A DNA stretch of 64,000 bases from an uncultured Prevotella sp. (lineage in GTDB: Bacteria > Bacteroidota > Bacteroidia > Bacteroidales > Bacteroidaceae). Positions 31,729-39,343 of this stretch are shown piece by piece. The DNA is taken from contig UQFS01000002.1 of NCBI GenBank assembly GCA_900540375.1, forward strand, positions 1 through 64,000, given 5' to 3'. The position numbers and the translations under genes were made by a program. A model generated the notes under the pieces. That model was not told the origin of the DNA. It ran no database searches and saw only the letters and a program-made list of their open reading frames with translations. Each line of letters starts with the position of its first letter. Position 1 is the stretch's first letter.

Positions 31729-32714
31729 GAATCATTCGTCTGTTGCTGATCATGTTTGCGGTGGTCTTCTCGCTTACGAGTTGCTATCAGCCCCACCGCC
31801 GCAACCATGCCGCTTTCAAGTTCAGTGAGCGGCAGATCGACTCATTGTCGTTCTTCTCGACGCACCACTACACCAACAACTATAACTTTGTGGTGAAGGC
31901 CGACTCGCTTTCGCTGATCAGTCAGATGCCCGAAGAGTATATAGGTGGGCTGCCTACCGACTCTTTTATCGTGCGAAAGGGTGCCCATCTCGTGGTGGCC
32001 GACATACGCATGGTTCCGTCAGACAAGACTGACTCGGTGTGGGTGGAACTGGCCAACGACAGCTCGGTCTTTGGCTGGGCACGCGAGACCTATCTGCTTC
32101 CCCGTGTGATGCCCGACGACCCGATCTCGCAGTTCATCTCTGAATTCAGCAACGACCATGTGCTCATCTTCCTTTGTGTCATCGCTGTCTTCGCCGCAGG
32201 CTATGCCTTTTGGAACATCAAACGCCATAAGGCACATATTGTTCATTTCCACGACATCGACTCGTTCTATCCCACCTTGCTGTGTCTGACGGTGGCCTTC
32301 TCGGCTACGCTCTATGCCAGCCTGCAGATGTACGCACCGCAGATGTGGCAGCATTTCTACTATCATCCCACGCTCAACCCCTTCTCAGTGCCTGTGCCGT
32401 TGATGATCTTCCTCTGTTCGGTGTGGGCGATGCCGGTGATCGTATTGGCCTGTGTCGACGATGTCCACCGGCAGTTGAGCTGGGGAGAGGGTGTGCTCTA
32501 CTTGGGTGGACTGGCTGTTATGTGTGCCATTGACTATATCGTTTTCAGCATCACCACGCTCCACTATGTCGGTTATCTCCTGCTCGTGGCATATGTGGTC
32601 TTTGCCATCGACCGCTATCTCCATGTGCCACACGCCCGGTATGTCTGTGGCAATTGTGGGGAAAGGCTTGACCATAAGGGTAAATGCCCTTACTGCGGAG
32701 CGATTAACGAATGA
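31725..32714 (+). CDS. membrane lipoprotein with SH3-like region and C-terminal zinc ribbon
   Basis: 329 residues starting at ATG 31725, which overlaps the U32 stop by four bases (ATGA). Lipobox SLTSC near residue 20, then a soluble domain of about 120 residues whose VWVELANDSSVFGWARETYLL pattern suggests an SH3-like fold. About five hydrophobic segments (residues 145-300) follow, and a terminal CxxC...CxxC zinc ribbon (CGNCGERLDHKGKCPYCG). The combination of lipoprotein signal and cytoplasmic-type ribbon is odd: with five membrane passes the two ends could lie on opposite sides. No function proposed. Confidence 0.8.
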   Translation: MRIIRLLLIMFAVVFSLTSCYQPHRRNHAAFKFSERQIDSLSFFSTHHYTNNYNFVVKADSLSLISQMPEEYIGGLPTDSFIVRKGAHLVVADIRMVPSDKTDSVWVELANDSSVFGWARETYLLPRVMPDDPISQFISEFSNDHVLIFLCVIAVFAAGYAFWNIKRHKAHIVHFHDIDSFYPTLLCLTVAFSATLYASLQMYAPQMWQHFYYHPTLNPFSVPVPLMIFLCSVWAMPVIVLACVDDVHRQLSWGEGVLYLGGLAVMCAIDYIVFSITTLHYVGYLLLVAYVVFAIDRYLHVPHARYVCGNCGERLDHKGKCPYCGAINE

Positions 32715-32796
32715 TGAGTAATGAATGTTGAATGATCTCAATGATGAATGTTGAATGATGAATGTTGAATAATGAGTGAGGAATGATGAATGAATA
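32711..32796 (+). repeat. 14-bp degenerate tandem repeat
   Basis: Units of ATGATGAATGTTGA and variants start at 32741, 32755, 32769 and 32783, with looser copies before. The repeat fills the spacer between the zinc-ribbon gene and nth and contains many ATG and TGA triplets. Confidence 0.8.
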
Positions 32797-32820
32797 AAAA
32801 CAACTTAATATCATAAGAAT

Positions 32821-33471
32821 ATGACTCGACAAGAGCGTTATCAGTATATACTTGATTATTTCCGGAAGCAGGAGCCGCATGTGACAACCGAGTTGCAGTT
32901 CGGCTCAGCCTTTCAGCTTTTGGTGGCTACGTTGCTCTCAGCACAATGCACCGATAAGCGTATCAATGCTGTGGCACCGGCACTTTTCGCTAAGTATCCT
33001 ACGCCGGAGGCCATGGCTCAGGCTGAGGTGGAGGATGTTTTAGAGTATATCAGCAGTGTGAGTTACCCTAATGCCAAGGCGCGTCACCTCGTGGCGATGG
33101 CCCGGCAACTCGTTGCTGACTATGGCGGTGAGGTTCCCTCTGATCCTAAGGAACTCGAGAAGTTGCAGGGAGTAGGGCGTAAGACGGCCAATGTGTTGCA
33201 GGCTGTGTGGTTTGGCAAGCCGGTGATGGCCGTCGACACGCATGTCTATCGTGTGGCGCATCGCCTGGGCTTGGTGCCCGCAACAGCCAACACGCCATTG
33301 AAAGTAGAGCAATATCTTGAGAAGAGCATTCCGGTGGAAGACATTCCCTCGGCCCATCACTGGCTGCTGCTCCATGGGCGGTATATCTGTCAGAGTGCCA
33401 GGCCGAAGTGCGAGAAATGTCCCTTCGACACGATATGCCCGAAGCTGCTGAAGGGCAGTAAACTGGAATAG
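32821..33471 (+). CDS. nth: endonuclease III (DNA glycosylase/AP lyase)
   Basis: 216 residues. Removes oxidised pyrimidines in base excision repair. The helix-hairpin-helix LQGVGRKTANVL carries the catalytic Lys; the catalytic Asp is in MAVDTHVYRVAHR; the 4Fe-4S cluster motif is CQSARPKCEKCPFDTIC (Cx6Cx2Cx5C). Full length. It stands 106 bases after the membrane zinc-ribbon gene, separated by a tandem repeat, with no clear promoter of its own. Confidence 0.97.
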   Translation: MTRQERYQYILDYFRKQEPHVTTELQFGSAFQLLVATLLSAQCTDKRINAVAPALFAKYPTPEAMAQAEVEDVLEYISSVSYPNAKARHLVAMARQLVADYGGEVPSDPKELEKLQGVGRKTANVLQAVWFGKPVMAVDTHVYRVAHRLGLVPATANTPLKVEQYLEKSIPVEDIPSAHHWLLLHGRYICQSARPKCEKCPFDTICPKLLKGSKLE

Positions 33472-33522
33472 TCCTCGCCAGGTTGGTAAGGACAAAATGA
33501 AAAAAGATAAAGGAAAGAATAA

Positions 33523-34233
33523 ATGAATACTCAACTGATATTCAAATTTTTGAAGGATGTGGCCGCCAACAACAACCGGCCATGGTTTGCTGAACATAAA
33601 GAGCAGTATCTGGCTGCAAAGGCTGAATTCGAGAAAGGGGTGATGCAGGCTATCAATGCTTTGGGAGCAATGGATGAGTCGGTGGCTCATCTGGCGGTAA
33701 AGGACTGTGTCTATCGCTTTTATCGCGATACTCGCTTCTCACCCGACAAGTCGCCCTATAAGTGCCATCTGGGCGCTTACATCTCTGCCCACGGCCGTAA
33801 GGGATTGCATGCGGGCTATTATGTTCATCTGCAACCCGGTCACAGTCTGATTGCTGTCGGTGCTTATTGGCTGCCGACAGACATCCTCACGTCTGTGAGG
33901 AATGAGATCATGGGAAACATAGATGAGTGGAGACACTGTGTGGAGGACGGCGAGTTCATCCATCTCTTTGGCTATCCCAACGCCTCGGAATGGAGCGATG
34001 ACGCGCATGCGCCAAAAGGATTTGGCATCAGTTGTCTGAAGAAAGCACCAAAAGACTTCCCCAAGGACTATGAGTTCCTCTCTTATTTGAAGATGAAAGA
34101 CTATTGTGCCTGGCATTGCGTGCCCGATGATTTCTTTCAAGGTGATCATTGGGCAGAGGAACTGGTGAAGATTGCTAAGGTAGCCAAACCGATGATGGAC
34201 TTCACCAACAATGTTATTGACGATTACGAGTAG
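33523..34233 (+). CDS. DUF2461 family protein
   Basis: 236 residues, soluble. Shows the family pattern: an N-terminal IFKFLKDVAANNNRPWFAEHKEQY, then FYRDTRFSPDKSPYKCHLGAYI, and HAGYYVHLQPGHSLIAVGAYW. Function is not known for DUF2461; the conserved Arg/Asp/Lys residues suggest an enzyme or nucleic-acid binder. 51 bases downstream of nth, probably co-transcribed. Ends at a bidirectional terminator shared with the convergent zinc-ribbon gene. Confidence 0.88.
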   Translation: MNTQLIFKFLKDVAANNNRPWFAEHKEQYLAAKAEFEKGVMQAINALGAMDESVAHLAVKDCVYRFYRDTRFSPDKSPYKCHLGAYISAHGRKGLHAGYYVHLQPGHSLIAVGAYWLPTDILTSVRNEIMGNIDEWRHCVEDGEFIHLFGYPNASEWSDDAHAPKGFGISCLKKAPKDFPKDYEFLSYLKMKDYCAWHCVPDDFFQGDHWAEELVKIAKVAKPMMDFTNNVIDDYE

Positions 34234-34285
34234 CGGTTTCTATAGCCTTGGCTCGGGAAGTCTTTACTTGGCTGCGATACAAAAA

Positions 34286-34322
34286 CAAAAAAGGAGACTC
34301 CCGTTATGAGAGTCTCCTTTTT
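34286..34322. terminator. bidirectional terminator
   Basis: AAAAAGGAGACTC / GAGTCTCCTTTTT with A-run and T-run on opposite sides, between convergent genes. Confidence 0.9.
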
Positions 34323-34347
34323 ATATATGGTGAAGGATCAGAGCTGA

Positions 34348-35184
34348 TTATGCTTCTGCATGCTCCTCTGTCTCAGCCTTCTTTCTTCTTGTTGTGCGCT
34401 TCTTCTTGGGCTTCTCCTCAGCAGAGGGATCTGGTTTCACACCGGCAAGCTCAGGGTCGATGAGGATACGTCCGCAGTATTCACAGACGATGATCTTTTT
34501 GTGCATCTTGATGTCCAACTGGCGCTGTGGCGGAATCTTGTTGAAGCAACCGCCGCAGGCATCACGTTGCACGTAGACAATGCCCAGTCCGTTGCGGGCA
34601 CCTTTGCGGATGCGCTTGAAACTGGCAAGCAGACGCGGCTCGATGCGGGCCTCCAGTTCCTTGGCCTTCTCCTTGAGATCTTCCTCTGCCTCGCGGGTCT
34701 CCTGCATGATGGAATCGAGCTCGTCGCGCTTCGATTCAAGGTCCTTCTGGCGCTCGGTGAGCGTAGCCTGTGTGTTGGCGAGGTCGTTCTGACGCTCCTG
34801 CACCTTTTGGTTGGCTTCCTTGATCTTCTTGTTGCAGAGTTCTATCTCCAGTGTCTGGAACTCGATCTCCTTGGTCAGCGTATCGTATTCACGATTGTTC
34901 TTCACCTCGTCGAGCTGTGCCTTGTAGCGGTCTACACTGGCCTGGTTCTGCTCAATCTCATTGCGCTTTTGTGCAATGGCAGTGCGGAAGTCTTCAATCT
35001 CAGCGTTGATGTGTTCCATACGTGTGTTGAGACCGGCGATCTCGTCCTCAAGGTCACGTACTTCGAGAGGAAGTTCGCCACGCAGTGCCCGCTTCTCATC
35101 GATGGCAGACAGGGTGCTCTGTAACTGATAGAGGGTGGAGAGCTTCTCCTCCACCGACAACTCTGATGGGTCTTTCTTTGCCAT
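34348..35184 (-). CDS. coiled-coil C4 zinc-ribbon protein
   Basis: 278 residues: a long antiparallel coiled coil (about 30-200, rich in Glu/Lys/Gln heptads) followed by a C4-type zinc ribbon (CGGC...CEYC, near 210-240) and a basic tail ending in Glu-rich residues. This matches the CT398-like C4 zinc-ribbon family, which in Bacteroidales is encoded next to a Nif3-family gene, as here. Proposed roles in the literature concern envelope or RNA-linked complexes, not settled. The 113-bp spacer to the upstream Nif3 gene is filled by a 22-bp tandem array. Confidence 0.9.
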   Translation of the reverse strand: MAKKDPSELSVEEKLSTLYQLQSTLSAIDEKRALRGELPLEVRDLEDEIAGLNTRMEHINAEIEDFRTAIAQKRNEIEQNQASVDRYKAQLDEVKNNREYDTLTKEIEFQTLEIELCNKKIKEANQKVQERQNDLANTQATLTERQKDLESKRDELDSIMQETREAEEDLKEKAKELEARIEPRLLASFKRIRKGARNGLGIVYVQRDACGGCFNKIPPQRQLDIKMHKKIIVCEYCGRILIDPELAGVKPDPSAEEKPKKKRTTRRKKAETEEHAEA

Positions 35185-35190
35185 GATTAT

Positions 35191-35300
35191 TATGTTTTTA
35201 TAGTTCGATCAATATGTATTTATACTTGAGTCAATGTGCATTGAGAGCTTGATTCATGTGTATCTATTGTTGGATCAACGTGGATTGACGTTGAGATCTA
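35191..35300 (-). repeat. 5 x 22-bp tandem array upstream of the zinc-ribbon gene
   Basis: Units (plus strand) begin at 35191, 35213, 35235, 35257 and 35279, with consensus TRTGTATTTATAGTTGGATCAA spread over degenerate copies. Junctions read TCGATCAA, TTGAGTCAA, TTGATTCA, TTGGATCAA, TTGAGATC, i.e. TTGA-n-TCAA palindromes every 22 bp. The array runs from the Nif3 stop codon to six bases before the zinc-ribbon start. Confidence 0.8.
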
Positions 35301-36113
35301 AAAATAGATAATCGGATTGGTGTTGACCTCCGACAAAATGCAGCGGACGCCGGGGCATTGCTGCGTGATGATGTCGCGGAAGATCTCCTGTGTGAACTGC
35401 TCACTTTGATAGTGCCCGATGACGGCAATCTGTATGCGTTGCTCGTAGCCGAAATATTGGTGGTAGTGCATCTCGCCGGTCAGGAAGGCGTCAGCACCGA
35501 GGGCTACAGCGTCCGGCAGCAGGAAATCACCGGCTCCTCCGCAGATCGCCACGCGACGGATAGGGCGACGAAGCAGTTCGTTAGCCATCACACACTCCAC
35601 ATTGAAAGTTTGTTTCAACCGGATGATGAAGTCGTCGGCGGCAAGAGGCTCTGTCCATTCCGCAATCACTCCTTCGCCGCCAACCACAGTTCGGGTCTCT
35701 CCGTCACTGGCTTCCACCTCGGCGGATTGGCGTTTGCCGAAGAAAGTAGGGCGCTCCAGTCCCAGCTTCTCTGCTATCTTGAAGTTCACGCCGTCCTTTG
35801 CGGCATCCATGTTAGTGTGGAGTGAGAGAATGGTAATGTGCTGTTCGATGGCTTTCATCACCGTGCGTTGCACTTCATCCTCGCCGCAAAGCCTTCTGAG
35901 TTTGTGGAAGATCAGAGGATGGTGCGACACAATGAGGTTGCAACCTTTGGCGACGGCTTCGTCCACCACAGCCTCGGTCACGTCAAGACACAATAAAGCC
36001 CCTGAGACATCCGCCTCTGTCAATCCCGTTTGCAGGCCGGCATTATCGTAGTCTTCCTGCAAGGGCAGAGGCGCGAACTGTTCAAGGGCATTCACCACTT
36101 TTGCTATTTTCAC
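35298..36113 (-). CDS. Nif3-like dinuclear metal protein
   Basis: 271 residues, the short form of the NIF3/YbgI family (without the extra central domain of about 100 residues). Metal ligands visible: LIVSHHPLIFHK (HH pair near 64), LHTNMDAAKDGVN, and the C-terminal GEMHYHQYFGYE with IAVIGHYQSEQF. The family forms hexameric toroids with two metal ions and has an unresolved hydrolase role. The start is GTG at 36113, supported by the MKIAKVVNALEQFAPL beginning; promoter box at 36134-36141. Adjacent to the zinc-ribbon gene as in other Bacteroidales. Confidence 0.92.
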   Translation of the reverse strand: MKIAKVVNALEQFAPLPLQEDYDNAGLQTGLTEADVSGALLCLDVTEAVVDEAVAKGCNLIVSHHPLIFHKLRRLCGEDEVQRTVMKAIEQHITILSLHTNMDAAKDGVNFKIAEKLGLERPTFFGKRQSAEVEASDGETRTVVGGEGVIAEWTEPLAADDFIIRLKQTFNVECVMANELLRRPIRRVAICGGAGDFLLPDAVALGADAFLTGEMHYHQYFGYEQRIQIAVIGHYQSEQFTQEIFRDIITQQCPGVRCILSEVNTNPIIYF

Positions 36114-36133
36114 GCTTAATACGTTTTAGATTA

Positions 36134-36141
36134 CAAAGGTA
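36134..36141 (-). promoter_or_regulatory. -7 box of nif3
   Basis: TACCTTTG on the minus strand, 21 bases upstream of the GTG start. Confidence 0.6.
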
Positions 36142-36195
36142 GACAATTTATTTCGATCCACGTGAGCTTCTTATTGGTATTTAAGAACAATTAAT

Positions 36196-36224
36196 AAAAA
36201 AGCCCTATCTTTTCAGACAGGGCT
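36196..36224 (-). terminator. terminator of the exported helical protein gene
   Basis: Minus strand AGCCCTGTCT-GAAA-AGATAGGGCT followed by TTTTT. Confidence 0.85.
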
Positions 36225-36299
36225 TCTTATATTTGCTTTCTGACGCTGTGTCCGTTAGCGGATGCTGTGCCAGAAACGGGTTCTCTTATTATCTACTCT

Positions 36300-36683
36300 T
36301 TACTTCAGCAGACCACGGTTCTCAAGAGTGAGGTTGAGCAGCGTGTTGTACTTGCGATACTGCTTCTCGTTGAGTACGTAGTGCATGTACTTCAGCTCCT
36401 TGGTAGCAGCCTTCTTGACGAGCTCTGCACGCTCAGCAGCCTCTGCGTTAGCGGCCTTGCGCATGTCGTTGATGAACTGGTCGTGGATGGCCTCGACAGC
36501 GTCGATCTGATCAGAACTCAGCTCCAGTGTGGTAGCCAGCTTGCTGTAGTTGACAGTCATGTCGTAGTTTGCAGCAGTGCTTGCCTCTGTTACCTCAGGT
36601 GCATTCTCAGGGATGTTCTCTGTGTTTGCAAATGCCATGCTCATTGTCATCATGGCAGCCAGTGTCAATACAATCTTTTTCAT
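36300..36683 (-). CDS. small exported alpha-helical protein (Spy/CpxP-like in character)
   Basis: 127 residues. Signal peptide MKKIVLTLAAMMTMSMAFA, then an acidic stretch and a helical domain with LATTLELSSDQIDAVEAIHDQF and LVKKAATKELKYMHYVLNEKQYRKYNTLL. The LT/LSxxQ motif and the long amphipathic helices recall periplasmic Spy/CpxP proteins, but that is only a resemblance. ATG 36683 gives a proper signal peptide. Own promoter (36793-36800), a leader of about 105 nt and its own terminator indicate a well-expressed single gene. Confidence 0.75.
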   Translation of the reverse strand: MKKIVLTLAAMMTMSMAFANTENIPENAPEVTEASTAANYDMTVNYSKLATTLELSSDQIDAVEAIHDQFINDMRKAANAEAAERAELVKKAATKELKYMHYVLNEKQYRKYNTLLNLTLENRGLLK

Positions 36684-36792
36684 CTTTTTACCTTTCTTCT
36701 TTCCCGGCCTTGTCCTGAAACTTGTTCCTTGGATCTCTATCCGGGTGTTCAACATGTTATCCTTGAAATCACTTATCTTCTTGATTTCGATG

Positions 36793-36800
36793 CAAAGTTA
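36793..36800 (-). promoter_or_regulatory. -7 box of the exported helical protein gene
   Basis: TAACTTTG on the minus strand; leader to ATG 36683 is about 105 nt. Confidence 0.6.
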
Positions 36801-36927
36801 CGAGAATTATTGATACCAACCAAATAATTTGTTAGCTGTGTGCGTAAACAACTGCTTATTTTGATGTAAATCAAAGATTATGTTGCCATTTTGAATTTTA
36901 ATAGGCTTGTAACTAAGAAAAAAGCAC

Positions 36928-36935
36928 TACCTTTG
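36928..36935 (+). promoter_or_regulatory. -7 box of slyD
   Basis: TACCTTTG with TTG at 36907-36909 as -33; 38 bases before the ATG. Confidence 0.65.
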
Positions 36936-36972
36936 CAGGCGAACAACAAATAATCAAAAGAATAGTATTATA

Positions 36973-37575
36973 ATGAGCGAAAACAAGAGTAACAAGTTGG
37001 TAAGCGTTTCTTATCAGCTCTACGATGTCTCTAATGGACAGAAAGTGCTTGTCGAGATGACCGAAGAGGCCAAGCCTGCTACTTTCATCAGTGGTATGGG
37101 CTATATGTTGGAAGACTTCGAGCGTCAGGTCGTTGACCTGGCTGTTGGCGACAGTTTCGACTTTGAGTTGACACCGGAGCAGGCTTTTGGTCCCCGCAAC
37201 AACGATTTAGTGAAGAGCGTGGACAAACATATCTTCGAGATAGATGGTAAGTTTGACTCCAAACATGTCTATCCCGATGCCATTCTGATGCTGCAAAACG
37301 AGGCCGGCGATCACTTCAACGGTCGTGTCGTGGAGGTGGGACCGGATACTGTGACCATCGACCTCAACCATCCATTGGCTGGTTGCACGCTGAACTTTGT
37401 CGGTCAGGTGCTGGCTAACCGTGAGGCCACGAAAGAAGAAATGGCGCAGTTGGTCAAGGCTATGTCAGGCGAAGACTGCAGTGGTCATTGCGACAACTGT
37501 GGCGGCGGATGTGAAGGCCATGGCGAAGAAGGCTGTGGTGGTGGTTGCGGCGAAGGCTGCGGACACTGTCATTAA
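36973..37575 (+). CDS. slyD: FKBP-type peptidyl-prolyl isomerase SlyD
   Basis: 200 residues. The FKBP core with inserted IF domain (SYQLYDVSNGQKVLVE, FISGMGYMLEDFERQVVDL, FELTPEQAFGPRNNDLV, HPLAGCTLNFVGQVL) is followed by a 30-residue tail very rich in Cys, His and Gly (CSGHCDNCGGGCEGHGEEGC...HCH). SlyD combines proline isomerase/chaperone activity with nickel binding through this tail, so a role in metal homeostasis or metalloenzyme maturation is likely. Full length; monocistronic with its own promoter. Confidence 0.95.
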   Translation: MSENKSNKLVSVSYQLYDVSNGQKVLVEMTEEAKPATFISGMGYMLEDFERQVVDLAVGDSFDFELTPEQAFGPRNNDLVKSVDKHIFEIDGKFDSKHVYPDAILMLQNEAGDHFNGRVVEVGPDTVTIDLNHPLAGCTLNFVGQVLANREATKEEMAQLVKAMSGEDCSGHCDNCGGGCEGHGEEGCGGGCGEGCGHCH

Positions 37576-37630
37576 ACGGTTTTTTTGAATACCAAAGTCT
37601 ATAAAAGGCAGCAGAGCTCTTTGTCTGCTC

Positions 37631-37675
37631 CTTATATATAAATTAAGGTGTGTAAGCTACTTATATAATAAGGTG
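37631..37675 (+). repeat. paired TATATAATAAGGTG motifs upstream of aroC
   Basis: CTTATATATAAATTAAGGTG at 37631-37650 and CTTATATAATAAGGTG at 37660-37675. A palindrome CACCTATTATTATAGGTG follows at about 37720-37737. Paired copies also occur before hrpB and the SPFH gene. Confidence 0.7.
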
Positions 37676-37772
37676 CAGGCGATTAGACAATAAGGAAGCA
37701 TCTGTTAGATAGTCACGAAACACCTATTATTATAGGTGGATGGTGATGTAAAACTAAAAAGAAAGGACAACA

Positions 37773-38849
37773 ATGAGGAACACGTTTGGTAATATATTCA
37801 CTTTGACGACCTTTGGAGAAAGTCATGGTGAGGCTGTAGGAGGTATTGTCGACGGGATGCCGGCAGGCATTGAGGTGGACATGGATTTCATCCAGCATCA
37901 GTTAGACCGCCGTCGTCCGGGACAGAGTCAGATCACAACGCAGCGCAAAGAGCCCGACCGTGTGGAATTGCTCAGTGGTGTTTACCAAGGCAAGACGACG
38001 GGAACACCAATTGGCTTTATGGTCCGGAACACAAATCAGCGCTCTTCCGACTACAACAATATGGTGGATCTCTTTCGCCCTTCCCATGCCGACTATACCT
38101 ATTACAACAAATATGGCCTGCGTGATCCCCGTGGAGGTGGACGCTCTTCTGCCCGCATCACGATCAGCCGGTGTGTCGGTGGCGCTTTGGCCATGTTGGC
38201 TCTGCGTCAGTTAGGTATCACTATTCAGGCCTATACGACACAAGTTGGTGACATCAAGTTGAAAGGAGACTATACACATTACGACCTTTCGCAGATCGAC
38301 TCCAACATCGTTCGTTGTCCGGATCAGGAAAAGGCAGAGCAGATGGAAGCCTTGATCAGAGAGGTCAAAGCCGACGGGGACACCATTGGTGGAGTCATTG
38401 CTTGTGTCATCAAAGGCTGTCCTGTGGGGCTGGGTGAACCAGAGTTTGACAAGCTCCATGCCCAGTTGGGGGCTGCAATGCTCAGCATCAATGCTGTGAA
38501 AGGCTTTGAATATGGCTTGGGCTTCGATGGCGTAAGTCAGCGTGGCAGTCAGCAGAATGATGTGTTTGTTGCTGATCATGGGCATATTTCCACAAGTTCC
38601 AACAACAGTGGGGGCATCCAGGGCGGTATATCAAACGGGCAGGACATCTGCTTCCGTGTTGTCTTTAAACCAGTTGCTACGCTATTACGCAGTCAAAATA
38701 CAGTTGATGCAAACGGTTGCGCAACTGTCTTGCAAGCCAAAGGACGCCATGATCCCTGTGTATTGCCGCGTGCAGTGCCTATTGTGGAGTCAATGGCAGC
38801 GATAGTATTGCTGGATGATTACTTGCTCAACAAGACGGTACATCTCTAA
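37773..38849 (+). CDS. aroC: chorismate synthase
   Basis: 358 residues, last enzyme of the shikimate pathway, converting EPSP to chorismate with reduced FMN. Signatures: N-terminal NTFGNIFTLTTFGESHGEAVGG, RRRPGQSQITTQRKEPD, RPSHADYTYYNKYGLRDPRGGGRSSAR and DGVSQRGSQQND near the C-terminal third. Full length. A leader of roughly 200 bp contains the paired AAGGTG motifs. A long hairpin lies 17 bases after the stop. Confidence 0.97.
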   Translation: MRNTFGNIFTLTTFGESHGEAVGGIVDGMPAGIEVDMDFIQHQLDRRRPGQSQITTQRKEPDRVELLSGVYQGKTTGTPIGFMVRNTNQRSSDYNNMVDLFRPSHADYTYYNKYGLRDPRGGGRSSARITISRCVGGALAMLALRQLGITIQAYTTQVGDIKLKGDYTHYDLSQIDSNIVRCPDQEKAEQMEALIREVKADGDTIGGVIACVIKGCPVGLGEPEFDKLHAQLGAAMLSINAVKGFEYGLGFDGVSQRGSQQNDVFVADHGHISTSSNNSGGIQGGISNGQDICFRVVFKPVATLLRSQNTVDANGCATVLQAKGRHDPCVLPRAVPIVESMAAIVLLDDYLLNKTVHL

Positions 38850-38865
38850 TTCCATAGCTTTCTCC

Positions 38866-38921
38866 GGTGGCCATTTGCCGAAGTCTGTCGGAAAGAAACG
38901 ACGGTGGGGCAAATGGTCACC
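38866..38921 (+). terminator. long hairpin after aroC
   Basis: GGTGGCCATTTGCC at 38866-38879 pairs with GGCAAATGGTCACC at 38908-38921 (13 of 14, the remaining pair G-U), then AGTGTTTTATG. Likely ends aroC transcription. Confidence 0.6.
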
Positions 38922-38977
38922 AGTGTTTTATGTTGAGAGGAATATAATCTGCTGACACTTAGAACGTGAAAAGGGTA

Positions 38978-39166
38978 CAAACACAAAAGACGGCAGACAT
39001 CCCAACTGGATAACTGCCGCCTTTTGGTATCCCAAAACAATCCTAACCTTTCTTGACTAATACATCAATTAACCTAACCAATCATCAAATACCTAATAAC
39101 TACCTATATGAAAAACTACCTAACTAACTTGCTTATTCTTGAATAATCTATTGCTTTCTTTTTTTC
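38978..39166 (-). ncRNA. candidate small RNA, C-depleted, with terminator
   Basis: On the minus strand a TACCTTTG box (39172-39179) precedes about 140 nt almost free of C and containing UAGGU four times (plus-strand ACCTA at 39072, 39091, 39102, 39118) and a related GUUAGGA. It ends in an imperfect hairpin AAAAGGCGGCAG / CTGCCGTCTTTT (38985-39025) and GTGTTTG. No frame longer than a few codons on that strand. Promoter plus terminator with nothing between is the support; no known RNA family was recognised. The alternative is an A/C-rich plus-strand leader. Confidence 0.4.
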
Positions 39167-39171
39167 TGTTG

Positions 39172-39179
39172 CAAAGGTA
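39172..39179 (-). promoter_or_regulatory. -7 box of the candidate small RNA
   Basis: TACCTTTG on the minus strand. No clear -33 TTTG at standard spacing. Confidence 0.4.
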
Positions 39180-39304
39180 CGAGATTTCCAGATATGAGAG
39201 TGAAAAGACATCTTTTTTTTGCACAATACGCTGTGCAATCGATTTCAGCAGGCTAAAATTATTAAATATTCAAGATTTCTCTTTGCTGATCAGTGATTAA
39301 TATC

Positions 39305-39312
39305 TAACTTTG
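39305..39312 (+). promoter_or_regulatory. -7 box of the M48 peptidase gene
   Basis: TAACTTTG, 31 bases before ATG 39344. Confidence 0.6.
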
Positions 39313-39343
39313 CATCTAGTAAATTGATATATATTAGGTAACT

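Noticed and set aside
39107..39145. 12-codon frame ATGAAAAACTACC... on the plus strand after an A/C-rich stretch
   Set aside because: Could be a leader peptide or stub of a lost SusC-type gene, but nothing follows it and the minus-strand promoter/terminator pair is a better explanation.
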